Source: Enterobacteriaceae bacterium LSJC7 (GTDB lineage: Bacteria > Pseudomonadota > Gammaproteobacteria > Enterobacterales > Enterobacteriaceae). Taken from it: 64,000 nucleotides of DNA. Position 1 is the stretch's first letter. The number at the start of each line of letters is the position of its first letter. The stretch lies in the NCBI GenBank assembly GCA_000302695.1, contig AMFN01000003.1, forward strand, positions 1-64,000, written 5' to 3'. The notes under the pieces are model-generated. The model did not search any database, was not told where the DNA came from, and saw only the letters and a program-made list of their open reading frames with translations. The position numbers and the translations under genes were made by a program. Shown in pieces: positions 52,877-62,194 of this stretch.

Positions 52877-55075
52877 TCAGAAAAGCACGGAATAATTTAC
52901 GCCAAACGTGCGACCACGGCCTTTGTAGTCATACAACGAGGCAGGACCGTGGCCAGGACTGTAGTAAAGCGGCGCGCGCTGTCCCCAGACGGTGGTGTAG
53001 TCGCGGTCAAAAAGGTTCTCAACGCTAAAGCCAAGCGTACCAACGGGAAGCTGGTAGCTGCCGAGCAAATCTACCGTGGTGTAACCGTCCAGGCTGTTAC
53101 CGGCAGCATCGCTGATTTTAAACGATGTAGTGCTCTGAACGCGCAGGCTCCACGAGTCCGGTGCCCAGCCAATATAAGCCGTCGCTTTTGACGGACTGGC
53201 GACCTTCACATCATATTTCTGCCAGCTACCGTTAACTTTGGACTCGGTTTTCAGCACGTTGAAGTTCGCACCGGCGCTCCAGTTGGTATCAGGAATAAAA
53301 TAATCCACCGCGCCTTCCACGCCGTAAATACGACGTTTGTCGTCCACCACACTGATGGTCAAATCCCGGTTAGCCACCACGCTGTTGTCGGACAGCGAAT
53401 AGTAAGCGGCGATTTGGGTACGTACATTGTCGCCCGTATAGCGCCAGCCCAGTTCATAAGAGTCAACCTTCACGCCCTGTAGCTTGCTGGCCCCCACGTT
53501 TACGCTGTTAGTTAACGGCAAATGGCCATTTACCGGCGCGCCATAGGTGCCACGCCCGTAGTATTTACCTGGGTCCGGTAACTCCACGCCCTGGGAGAAG
53601 TTAAACCATGTCTGCTGGCGTTCGCTGATGTGCATCAGCAGACCCGCGTTAAATAAAAAGTTGTCGTAATCCGTCGACCCACCGGGAATGGCATCGGCAG
53701 AGCGGGCAGTACCGGCCGCAATCTGCTGTTGCTGCGCATAACCGATAAAATCATCAATCTTATTCTCGGTGTACTGGTAGCGCACGCCGCCGCTGAGCGT
53801 GAAAATATCGTTAATGTCATAACTGGACTGCAAAAACGCCGCCAGATTGCTGATGTCGTAAGCCGGATAACGCCCGGTAGAGTATATTTTACGGTTATTC
53901 AGGCCGCCGGAAGCACTGGCCTGCGCCAAATCAAAGAACATCTGGTTAGAGGTAAAGCGCTCGTGGTCAGCATCCAGCCCGTAAGTAAGCTGCCAGTTAT
54001 CCAGAGGCTTGCTGTTAAGCGTGAGCTTCGCCCCGTACTGATCCGTATCCTGCTGGGATGAGGAAAACGCGGTCGCTTGCTGGTTCGCATTGACGGTGGG
54101 GAACGGATAGAACAGTAGTGATTCATCACGGTAGTAAACCTGGCCGACCAACTCCTGGCCCAGGAAGTCACTGTTGGAATATTGCAGGCTAATCAGGTGA
54201 CGCTCAGTGCCGGGAATACGATCGGAGTTCAGCCCGTTACTGACATACGGCGTGCTGGCACCGGTTAGCGCCGAAAAATCTTTGCCCAGGTTCAGCCCGT
54301 AGTCGTCATCGCCCTGGCTTTTATAATACTGGGTTACCAGCTGTAGCTGCTGGGTGTCATCAATGTTGAGCGTGCCGGTGCCCATAACATCCAGACGGTC
54401 GGAGTACTGTAACCCGGTCTGGGTGTTATCCAGCAGGGTGGCATTGCCGTTGCCGTCAAACCAGCCGCCAAATTTCTGATAAGCCACCGACATACGCCCG
54501 GAAATGTGCTCGTTACCCCCTGAAAGGGAGCTGGCAATGCGCGCATCACGATCTTTACTGCTGTTAAACCCGCTTTTGGTTCCCGCCTCAAATTCGATTT
54601 GCGTTTCCGACTGTCCTTTTTTGGTCACAATATTAATCAGACCGCCGGTACTGCCGCCACCGTAGAGTGAAGTGGCCCCGGAGATAACCTCAACGTGGTC
54701 GATATTGAACGGATCGATAGAGTCGAGCTGGCGGCTGTCAGTACGCGAGGAGTTCAACCGCACTCCGTCAACCAACACCACCAGCGGGCGGCCGCGCACA
54801 TTCATACCGTAGTTAGTCCGGCTCTGGCTGCTGACATCAAGGCCCGGGATCAGCTGCGCCAGCGCGTCTTTTAACTCTTTGCCGCCCTGAATTTGCTGTT
54901 GCAGTTCTGCGTTCTCAATCACCCAGCTGGTCTGCGCCATTTCTGCCACGGTGCGGTTGCTGCGGTTAGCGGAAATGACCATCGTTTCATCATCAGTTTG
55001 CTGTGCGAGCGCCGGTGCCATCATTGCAAGCAACAGCGGATTGAGCGCCAGCAGTGTGTGCGTTTTTTTTATCAT
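52877..55075 (-). CDS. iutA: ferric aerobactin outer-membrane receptor
   Basis: About 732 residues. Three ATGs lie in a row at the start; the third (55075) gives the best spacing to AAGGA. The signal peptide ends PALAQ, then the TonB box ETMVISAN, a plug domain (GRPLVVLVDGVRLNSSRTDSRQLDSIDPF, SLYGGGSTGGLINIVTKKGQ) and a 22-strand barrel ending VNYSVLF. The sequence follows IutA of pColV nearly throughout. It imports ferric aerobactin using TonB. Last gene of the iuc-iut operon, 28 bp behind iucD. Confidence 0.96.
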   Translation of the reverse strand: MIKKTHTLLALNPLLLAMMAPALAQQTDDETMVISANRSNRTVAEMAQTSWVIENAELQQQIQGGKELKDALAQLIPGLDVSSQSRTNYGMNVRGRPLVVLVDGVRLNSSRTDSRQLDSIDPFNIDHVEVISGATSLYGGGSTGGLINIVTKKGQSETQIEFEAGTKSGFNSSKDRDARIASSLSGGNEHISGRMSVAYQKFGGWFDGNGNATLLDNTQTGLQYSDRLDVMGTGTLNIDDTQQLQLVTQYYKSQGDDDYGLNLGKDFSALTGASTPYVSNGLNSDRIPGTERHLISLQYSNSDFLGQELVGQVYYRDESLLFYPFPTVNANQQATAFSSSQQDTDQYGAKLTLNSKPLDNWQLTYGLDADHERFTSNQMFFDLAQASASGGLNNRKIYSTGRYPAYDISNLAAFLQSSYDINDIFTLSGGVRYQYTENKIDDFIGYAQQQQIAAGTARSADAIPGGSTDYDNFLFNAGLLMHISERQQTWFNFSQGVELPDPGKYYGRGTYGAPVNGHLPLTNSVNVGASKLQGVKVDSYELGWRYTGDNVRTQIAAYYSLSDNSVVANRDLTISVVDDKRRIYGVEGAVDYFIPDTNWSAGANFNVLKTESKVNGSWQKYDVKVASPSKATAYIGWAPDSWSLRVQSTTSFKISDAAGNSLDGYTTVDLLGSYQLPVGTLGFSVENLFDRDYTTVWGQRAPLYYSPGHGPASLYDYKGRGRTFGVNYSVLF

Positions 55076-55103
55076 CATCATTCCTTTACGGGGCTAACAA
55101 CCA

Positions 55104-56441
55104 TCAGCCCAAATAGGTGGAGTAGTGCGTTGTTGAGGGAGCAGCGTTGAGCTGCGGTTTTTCCCGACTACCGCTGCGCCACTGGATGAGAGCAGGCGGT
55201 GTACTGAGATCGAACACATCGCGCCCTGATGCACGATTAAGGATACGGGCAGAGCGCCAGACCATCAGGCTAAGCTGCGGTTCGGCAATACCGTGGGTCT
55301 GCATACTGGCGTTAACGGCAAAGAGGTTGTTCTCTTTGGGGCCATTCCACTCCAGGGTGAAATCATCGCGCACGTTGAAATGGCACGCATCACGCTGGCT
55401 AATGCGCGACATCAGTGGCGCCAGCATGGGCGGCAGAACCGGACGATAGCCGGTTGCCAAAATAACCACATCGCTGTCCAGCGCGTCGTACCCCTTATCC
55501 AGCTGGTGTTCCAGCAGTAGCTGCCAGCCCTGAGCACGACTTTCCAACGCTGTCACCGACCGGCTCGGCAGCAGACGAGCGTTGCGCGACAGCCCCAGCA
55601 CCTCGAAGCGATGATACAGTTCCCGGTAGATGGCCAGCAGAGAGTCGGCCGTGATGCCGTCAGAGGTCATCTTCTGCTCATTGAGCATGGTCTGGCGCGC
55701 GGCGTCACTCAGGCCCACAAAACCTGAGACGTATTCTGGCGTGAAATACTCGTTAGCAAAGGCGGCTTCATCCAGCGCGTTGAAGTTATTGCGTCGGGAG
55801 ACCCAGTTAATCTCGGCAACCTCGCCCCAGGCACCGCGCAGTGCGTTCAGGAACACATCCGCGCCACTTTGCCCGCCGCCCACAACCGTGACCCGCTTAC
55901 CGCGCAGGTTGGGCTGGCGTAGGCTCATTTCGCTGGCGTGAAAGCAGCCGGGGGCTGTGGTTTTCACGCATGGCGGCAGATACGGCTGCTTACCAATACC
56001 CAGGCAAATGTTGCGGGCAAACGTTTTTTCATGGCTGGTTTGCACCACAAAAAGCTGGCGCCTGTCGTCAAAGCTAATGCTCTGCACCGGCTGATTAAAA
56101 CGCAGATTGTCCATGCCCTCTGCCGCCCAGCGCAGGTAGTCTGAGAACTCGTCGCGCGATACGGTACGTAGCTCGGCCGTCAAAAAACGGTAAAACTTCT
56201 TACGTTTTACAAGGTAGTTAATAAAACTATAGGGACTGGTGGGGACCACGGCGCTGACCAGATCTTTAAGGAACATGGTCTGCATATGGCAATCCGGCAC
56301 CAGCATGCCGGGATGCCAGGCAAACTGGGCGCGGGCATCAAAAAAGCGGCTACTGAAACCTTCAATTTCATGAGAGAGCGCGGCAACACTCAGGTTAAAC
56401 GGGCCAATGCCTACACCAATAAAATCAACAGTGTTTGTCAT
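55104..56441 (-). CDS. iucD: L-lysine N6-monooxygenase of aerobactin synthesis
   Basis: 445 residues. FAD site VDFIGVGIGPFNLSVAAL at the N-terminus, NADPH site RVTVVGGGQSGADVFLNAL near residue 190, and the family end block VVILATGYRPVLPPML. It hydroxylates the epsilon-amino group of lysine, the first step of aerobactin assembly. Third residue groups such as FHASEMSLRQPNLRGK match IucD. It lies 3 bp after iucC in the operon iucA-B-C-D-iutA. Confidence 0.96.
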   Translation of the reverse strand: MTNTVDFIGVGIGPFNLSVAALSHEIEGFSSRFFDARAQFAWHPGMLVPDCHMQTMFLKDLVSAVVPTSPYSFINYLVKRKKFYRFLTAELRTVSRDEFSDYLRWAAEGMDNLRFNQPVQSISFDDRRQLFVVQTSHEKTFARNICLGIGKQPYLPPCVKTTAPGCFHASEMSLRQPNLRGKRVTVVGGGQSGADVFLNALRGAWGEVAEINWVSRRNNFNALDEAAFANEYFTPEYVSGFVGLSDAARQTMLNEQKMTSDGITADSLLAIYRELYHRFEVLGLSRNARLLPSRSVTALESRAQGWQLLLEHQLDKGYDALDSDVVILATGYRPVLPPMLAPLMSRISQRDACHFNVRDDFTLEWNGPKENNLFAVNASMQTHGIAEPQLSLMVWRSARILNRASGRDVFDLSTPPALIQWRSGSREKPQLNAAPSTTHYSTYLG

Positions 56442-56444
56442 GAT

Positions 56445-58181
56445 TCAGTTTCCGGTTACCAGCCACAGCGGGTTTTGCAGATCCTCTCGGTAATCTGGCA
56501 GCATGCGGCTGCCGCCGTCCTGCTCGGGCCAGGTCAGTTTTACCGGGTTCAGCACTACGCGAATGATTTGTGGCCTGAAGAGTGAGAAAAGCGCAAAGCG
56601 CGCCGACATTTCTGGATGGTCCTGCATGTAATCACTCAACACTGCTGCCAGCAGTTGATAAAAACGCCGCTCTGGCACGCCGCAACGCACCATGAGCGGC
56701 GAAACAAAGCGCAGCACCGTAACAAAATGGCCGGTCTGCAAATCATGAATTAAATAGTCTGCGCTCAGGCGCGCAGTGACATCGCGCACTTCCTGAGGCA
56801 AAGACTCAAGCTCAGGAAACGCCTCCTCAACCAGCCGCATATCACCCTGGAAATCTTTAAGCAGCACGCGCTGCGGCACACCGTCTTTCATGGCAAGCGT
56901 GATGTTTTGCCCGTGGGCGATAAGCGCCACGCCATAGCGACACAGCAGGTGATAAAGCGGCACCACCACCACGCGAAACAGCTGGCTGAGCCAGGTTTCG
57001 GCATCAAGGCCGGAGCGGGCGATATAGGCGCTGATCAGCGGCTGATGGTTTTCGTCACACTCCATGAGCGTTGCCATCAGAATTGGCGTTTCGTCGGGAG
57101 CCAGCCAGCGGCTCGGGTTTTCGCGCCAGATAACGCCGAGCATTTCCTGATAACGATAGGGTGCCTGGGGAAGTGCGCCATAACCGTGGTGCGGCACATA
57201 ACCTGCCGCAGGCTCGCCGAGAATCACGGCACCGGTTTGCACCAGCGTGCTGTCGGTGGCGAAAACCTGCTGTAACCAGCGTGAGGCCAGCGGACCTGCG
57301 GCGATATATTTGCCCGGAATACCGCGATAGCAGGAGGTGTTATAGATAGTCAGCGGCAGTTTGATATCAAGCCCTGCCTGGCGGCTGGTATTAGTGAGCG
57401 TGCGCAGCGACTGCTGGGCAAGCCACTGGTCGCCATATTCCCCCAGAGACACCATTTTCCCTTCGGCAAGCTCGGCGACAAAGTCGAGGGCAATTTTCTG
57501 CTGCCATTGCCACGGATGCACCGGCAGCGCCAGCCAGTGCTCATCCAGCCCTCGTGCCTGCCAGTCCTGCCTGAAACGGGCAAGCTCCTGCGAGTCCATT
57601 GCGCCGCTCAGTAGTTGCCCGGTATCGAGCGTGCTGTCACAGCGCCAGACCATGTGCTCGCGTTTTACCGCCAGCCAGTGCAGGCGAAAGGTATTACCGT
57701 ACTCTGGCGCGTAGCGCTCCAGCGCCTGCTGACCCCAACCGCGACGACCTTTGTTGAACACAAATTTAGGATGACCACTTAACAGGCACTGCAAACGGTC
57801 CGGATCGAGGTTTATCAGGTCACTGGCGCTCAAGCCGCGCCGGGCATTCAACAGCCGCAGGTCGCCCTTGAGCGTGGCGTAGAGATCCTGCATATGTTCA
57901 GCTACAGTGGCATCGCTCATTCCCAGCACTGGCTGTAACTGCATGAGCAGGGTTTGCGCCAGCACCGGCTCGTTTGCACAACGCAGCGTCTTTGCCTTAA
58001 TCCACAGCCAGCCCCAGATACCGCGCGTGGCCTTAAAGTGCCACTCTGCACCCGGCAGGCTAATGCAGTACTGGCCTTCGCTGTGAGATTCGGCCTGAAA
58101 TACCTGTTCGTACTCAAGCTCAGCTAACATTTTGGCGACCAGCTTGCGGTTAACCTCATCCCAGTCCTTATCGTTCATCAC
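56445..58181 (-). CDS. iucC: aerobactin synthase IucC
   Basis: 578 residues, an NRPS-independent siderophore synthetase (IucA/IucC family, type C). Conserved blocks: GHPKFVFNKGRRGWG, HPWQWQQKIALDFV, the S/T-rich KLPLTIYNTSCYRGIPGKYI, and HGQNITLAMKDGVPQRVLLKDFQGD near the C-terminus. It joins N6-acetyl-N6-hydroxylysine to the citryl intermediate made by IucA, giving aerobactin. It overlaps iucB by 4 nt. Confidence 0.95.
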   Translation of the reverse strand: MMNDKDWDEVNRKLVAKMLAELEYEQVFQAESHSEGQYCISLPGAEWHFKATRGIWGWLWIKAKTLRCANEPVLAQTLLMQLQPVLGMSDATVAEHMQDLYATLKGDLRLLNARRGLSASDLINLDPDRLQCLLSGHPKFVFNKGRRGWGQQALERYAPEYGNTFRLHWLAVKREHMVWRCDSTLDTGQLLSGAMDSQELARFRQDWQARGLDEHWLALPVHPWQWQQKIALDFVAELAEGKMVSLGEYGDQWLAQQSLRTLTNTSRQAGLDIKLPLTIYNTSCYRGIPGKYIAAGPLASRWLQQVFATDSTLVQTGAVILGEPAAGYVPHHGYGALPQAPYRYQEMLGVIWRENPSRWLAPDETPILMATLMECDENHQPLISAYIARSGLDAETWLSQLFRVVVVPLYHLLCRYGVALIAHGQNITLAMKDGVPQRVLLKDFQGDMRLVEEAFPELESLPQEVRDVTARLSADYLIHDLQTGHFVTVLRFVSPLMVRCGVPERRFYQLLAAVLSDYMQDHPEMSARFALFSLFRPQIIRVVLNPVKLTWPEQDGGSRMLPDYREDLQNPLWLVTGN

Positions 58182-59125
58182 AGGCCTGTCTCCGTGAAGA
58201 AGCGATGGCGCTGGGTCATCACCAGACGCGAACGTTTGTGCGGAAAATCGAACTCTTTGCGCGTCTGGTAACCCGCAGGCTCCAGGTGGCGGAACAGGCG
58301 GTGATTATCGGCACGCGGCTCCAGCACGATGCGCTGCGTACGCGACTCATCAAGCAACAGGTAATGCGTCAGCCCGCGCAGCCAGCTTTGCACGTAGTGT
58401 GCGCCGCGCCATTCCTGCTCACCCACCAGCAGGTGCAGACCGCGGTCGTAGGGCTGCCAGCAGTAATGGCGGCCAATGCGGTCTTCAGCGGCCCAGTAAA
58501 TTTCAAAATAACCAAACGGGTTATCGTCAAAACAGCCAATCAGGGCAAAGGCATGTTTATCGTTAAGCTGGCGTACCAGATAGGCGGTCTGTGTCGCCAG
58601 TGAACCGCGTTGTTCCCAGAAATAATCAACCCGGGGATCGTTCATCCAGCGAGTGAAGCGCTCAGCATCCTGCGCCGGGTTAGCCACGCGAAAGCTCAGT
58701 GTTTTACGCACCCGCGTGTCGTAGCGGCGATAGACTTCACCATCAGGACGGGCAGGGCGTTGCGGGAAATAAATCTCCCGCTCAGGGTCGAAAATCATCT
58801 CACCTGAGGCGTGGTTTGCAGGCTGGCTCAGCCACAGCGGTAGCTGCCAGAAGGCCTCCCGGTGGATAATATCGCTATGCAGCAGGTCAAAAAGAGACTG
58901 CGCCTGCGGCTCTTCACGCCATTCGGCGTAAGGTAATACCACTGCCGCAATCTGCGGGGCCGCGATAAACAGCTGATCCAGTGCGTCACGCAGCCAGCCC
59001 GCTGTTAACGGACCAGGCCAGCGCAGCACCGCACTGTTGTCCTGCCCCCATTCCAGACTCAGCGCCTTGCCGAGTTTTTCACAGCGCAGGCCACGCCCGC
59101 CGTGAACGATCATTGCCTGAGCCAT
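58178..59125 (-). CDS. iucB: N6-hydroxylysine O-acetyltransferase IucB
   Basis: 315 residues, a GNAT-type acyltransferase. The C-terminal catalytic half has FTRWMNDPRVDYFWEQRG, KHAFALIGCFDDNPFGYFEIYWAAEDRIG, HLLVGEQEWRGAHYVQSWLRGL (acyl-CoA site) and EPRADNHRLFRHLEPAGY. It acetylates hydroxylysine using acetyl-CoA. It overlaps iucC by 4 nt and abuts iucA directly, typical of the aerobactin operon. Confidence 0.95.
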   Translation of the reverse strand: MAQAMIVHGGRGLRCEKLGKALSLEWGQDNSAVLRWPGPLTAGWLRDALDQLFIAAPQIAAVVLPYAEWREEPQAQSLFDLLHSDIIHREAFWQLPLWLSQPANHASGEMIFDPEREIYFPQRPARPDGEVYRRYDTRVRKTLSFRVANPAQDAERFTRWMNDPRVDYFWEQRGSLATQTAYLVRQLNDKHAFALIGCFDDNPFGYFEIYWAAEDRIGRHYCWQPYDRGLHLLVGEQEWRGAHYVQSWLRGLTHYLLLDESRTQRIVLEPRADNHRLFRHLEPAGYQTRKEFDFPHKRSRLVMTQRHRFFTETGL

Positions 59126-60853
59126 TCAGTCCTCCTGAGCCAGCAGCGGGTTTACAAAATCAAAATAGATAACCGCGGGATCCACGATGGTGTTCTCGTT
59201 GTGGTCGTGCAGATAACAGAAAAAATTGCCTTTGACGTTCCAGTGCGGGCTGTCCAGCACGTAGTCGAGACAGGTTTTATGGGTAACGTCTTTACGCAAC
59301 GCCTTGAGCTGATTGCCCACCAGCGCCATCAGGTTAGCTTCACTGTCGAACCCGGCGGCACCCAGCGCCGCAGTGACGGCAAAGGTGGAGTTAACCAGCA
59401 GGTAGTACGGGAAATAACGCAGCAACTGTTCGCGCGTGAAGACGTTTTCCGCCTGCGCCTCGCCAATGGTGTCGAGCCAGCCCTGCGCATGGGGCATAAA
59501 TGCGCTGCCCTGGCAGTCGCGATAGATAAGGCCAACGGGTAAATCCTGCTGCATGTCCACCAGAATGTTTTGCTGGTGGGCCAGCAACACCAGGCCGTAA
59601 TCGGCTTCCACGGTGAAAAGCGGCTTGAGCACCTGCTGGCAGTAGGCCTCCACCCAGGCGTGTGCCGCCTGCTGGTGGGTGATGCGCAGACGCTCGCTCA
59701 GGCGTTTGACGGCGCTTGCCAGCAGAGAGTCGCCACCGTCTGCCGCCGACTGCGTAAGGGAAACCAGCACGTTAGTCTGGCTGTGCGGCTGCTCAAAAAG
59801 CAGATTCTCACGCAGCACAAACAGGCTTTCTTCCATGATGTTGCCTTGAAGATCTTTCAGGCCAGCCCAGCCGTCTTCCTGCATCACCCGGAAAGTGGGG
59901 AAATGGGTCTGTAAGGTCTGCCAGCCTTCGGTTTGTGCCAGATGCGCCAGTCGCATCCCGCGTTTTACCTCTTTGACAGACAGGGTGCGCACAGAGTTGG
60001 TCAGGCGCACGCTCAGGGAGAACTTGATCATGTCGCGGCTGGTGGCGCAGTAGAGCGAGCGCGACGAGGTGGTCGGTAACCAGAAAGCACCGGCTTCACC
60101 CAGATCTCGTAGCAATCCATTGACCAGCAGTTGCTGGCACCCGTCCTGTTGCAGCAAATACTCTGCCTGCCAGGGGTGTAATGGGAACAACCAGTGTGTG
60201 TCGCTCAACTCACTAAGCAGCTCAGGTGCGTTCTCTGCGACAAAACGCGTCAGCCGTTGTTGCAGGTTGAGATGCAGGCTGTCACCGGCAATCTGCGATT
60301 GAGCAACAGCGAACCAACGCAGCGGGAAACGGGGCGCAAAATCGGGCAGATAGCGCTCGGCCTCCTGTGCTGTAAACGGTTCGTGAGATTTCGGTGCCGG
60401 GTGAAAGGCATGGCCCACCAACAACGCCTGCTCAGCCTCAGCAAAGTTGAGTGGCTTATCGCGCAGCCTGGTCCAGTCGTGACGGGCCTCAATAGCCTGC
60501 TGCGTATAACGATGGCTTTCCATTACGCGCTGGTAGAACACATCACAACCGCTGTCAGCCAGTGAATGCTGCTGTTGCAGTTTTTTGATAATCAGGCGGG
60601 TGACGGTGGCGAAATCAATCGGCTGTTTCGTGCCGTGGGCCATTAAATACGCCGGGAAGGTATAGCGGTGATGCTGCGTTGAAGAAATATAAGAAATATT
60701 AAAGTAAATGACCTGTTTTTCATCTAAAGGAATGATCAGCTCTGCGGGCTGGCCCTGGGTCAACTGCCAGTCTTTAGTTTCACGAACAAGGGCGTTCAGA
60801 AAGCACTGGGCAGCCACATCCCAGTCCGGGACTGAATTTGGCAACGTCATCAT
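59126..60853 (-). CDS. iucA: N2-citryl-N6-acetyl-hydroxylysine synthase IucA
   Basis: About 575 residues from the ATG at 60853; GGA lies 8 nt before it, and the preceding TTG codon is less likely. NIS synthetase of type A: LLVGHAFHPAPKSHEPF, LFPLHPWQAEYLL, the STSSRSLY-like TTSSRSLYCATSRDMIKFSLSVRLTNSVR block and LLAHQQNILVDMQQDLPVGLIYRDCQGS. It condenses citrate with acetyl-hydroxylysine. First gene of the operon, with a Fur box 39 bp upstream. Confidence 0.95.
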   Translation of the reverse strand: MMTLPNSVPDWDVAAQCFLNALVRETKDWQLTQGQPAELIIPLDEKQVIYFNISYISSTQHHRYTFPAYLMAHGTKQPIDFATVTRLIIKKLQQQHSLADSGCDVFYQRVMESHRYTQQAIEARHDWTRLRDKPLNFAEAEQALLVGHAFHPAPKSHEPFTAQEAERYLPDFAPRFPLRWFAVAQSQIAGDSLHLNLQQRLTRFVAENAPELLSELSDTHWLFPLHPWQAEYLLQQDGCQQLLVNGLLRDLGEAGAFWLPTTSSRSLYCATSRDMIKFSLSVRLTNSVRTLSVKEVKRGMRLAHLAQTEGWQTLQTHFPTFRVMQEDGWAGLKDLQGNIMEESLFVLRENLLFEQPHSQTNVLVSLTQSAADGGDSLLASAVKRLSERLRITHQQAAHAWVEAYCQQVLKPLFTVEADYGLVLLAHQQNILVDMQQDLPVGLIYRDCQGSAFMPHAQGWLDTIGEAQAENVFTREQLLRYFPYYLLVNSTFAVTAALGAAGFDSEANLMALVGNQLKALRKDVTHKTCLDYVLDSPHWNVKGNFFCYLHDHNENTIVDPAVIYFDFVNPLLAQED

Positions 60854-60891
60854 CAATAGTTTCCACTCGATATGATAACGCGAATATTGCT

Positions 60892-60910
60892 GATAATGTT
60901 TCTCATTATC
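60892..60910. promoter_or_regulatory. Fur box between iucA and shiF
   Basis: GATAATGTTTCTCATTATC: 19 bp with perfect 7-bp GATAATG/CATTATC arms, equal to the Fur consensus outside the centre. It lies between the divergent iucA and shiF starts, so iron should repress both. Confidence 0.9.
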
Positions 60911-60980
60911 AATAACTATTGCTAGTATTGGTAAAAATTATTTCACAATACATGCACTTTATTTACGGGATTGAAACATT

Positions 60981-62180
60981 GTGGTCGCTCACGACATCAC
61001 AGTAATGCCGAAAAAATCATTAACTTGCTGGCCGCTGGCGCTCAGTGCCGGGTTGCTCGGCGTGGGGCAAAACGGCCTGTTGGTATCCATCCCGGTGCTG
61101 GTGGCCCAGACTCATCTCAGCCTGTCGGTTTGGGCGGCGCTGCTGACCCTCGGCTCCATGTTGTTCCTGCCGTCTGCACCCTGGTGGGGAAAGCAGATCA
61201 CCCGCAAAGGGAGCAAGCCCGTGGTGCTGTGTGCACTGCTGGGTTACGCCAGCAGCTTCACACTATTAGGGTTGGGGAGTGCATTACTGATAACACAACT
61301 CGTCACGGGCGCTGTCGGACTGGGGATACTCATCATCGCGCGCGTTATTTACGGACTGACCGTGTCAGCGATGGTGCCGGCCTGCCAGACATGGGCGCTG
61401 CAAAAAGCAGGGGAAGGGCAACGTATGTCTGCACTGGCTACCATTAGCTCGGGACTGAGCTGCGGGCGGCTACTTGGGCCGTTGTGCGCGGCCGGGATGC
61501 TGATGATTCATCCGCTGGCACCGATGGGATTACTCATGATTTCGCCGCTGCTGGCGTTGATGGTGCTACTGCGATTACCCGGCACACCCGCGCAAGCGCT
61601 GCCTGAGCGCAACAATGCCCGCCTGAAGCTCGCCTGCCTGCCTTATCTATGTTGCGCACTGCTGCTCTCTGCGGCAGTAAGCCTGATGCAGCTTGGGCTT
61701 TCTCCTGCGCTTGCCAGACAGTTCTCAACGAACACTGCGGCTATCAGCCATCAGGTCGCCTGGCTGTTAAGCCTTGCGGCAATAGCGTCGCTGGTTGCCC
61801 AGTTTGCGCTGCTGCGCCCACAGCTTCTCACCCCCATGACGCTGCTTATCAGCGCTGGCGTGCTGATGATGTCTGGCCTGGCGATGATGATATCCATTCA
61901 ACTGTGGCTGTTTTATCTCGGCTGTGCGCTGCTGTCGTTCGGCGCTGCGCTGGCAACACCCGCTTACCAGCTACTGTTAAACGACAAACTCACCGATGGC
62001 TCCAGCGCCGGTTGGGTGGCAACCAGTCACACGCTTGGCTACGGGCTGTGCGCCTTGCTGGTACCCTGGATAGCGAAAACCGGCATTGAAACAGGCTTCA
62101 TTATGGCGGCCCTGGCAGCCGCCGTGTTATTTAGCGCGGCATCTGGCGTTATTGGATGTAGCCACAGCAGTGCACGTTAA
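60981..62180 (+). CDS. shiF: ShiF-like MFS exporter beside aerobactin genes
   Basis: 399 residues with twelve TM helices. The start is a GTG at 60981 (GGGA before it); an ATG at 61005 would shorten it by 8 residues. The helices begin with CWPLALSAGLLGVGQNGLLVSIPVLV. It is the divergent neighbour of iucA behind a common Fur box, as shiF is in Shigella and pColV loci, where it helps release aerobactin. The gene name rests mainly on this context plus MFS fold and length. Confidence 0.8.
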   Translation: MVAHDITVMPKKSLTCWPLALSAGLLGVGQNGLLVSIPVLVAQTHLSLSVWAALLTLGSMLFLPSAPWWGKQITRKGSKPVVLCALLGYASSFTLLGLGSALLITQLVTGAVGLGILIIARVIYGLTVSAMVPACQTWALQKAGEGQRMSALATISSGLSCGRLLGPLCAAGMLMIHPLAPMGLLMISPLLALMVLLRLPGTPAQALPERNNARLKLACLPYLCCALLLSAAVSLMQLGLSPALARQFSTNTAAISHQVAWLLSLAAIASLVAQFALLRPQLLTPMTLLISAGVLMMSGLAMMISIQLWLFYLGCALLSFGAALATPAYQLLLNDKLTDGSSAGWVATSHTLGYGLCALLVPWIAKTGIETGFIMAALAAAVLFSAASGVIGCSHSSAR

Positions 62181-62194
62181 GCATCGGAGGCGCT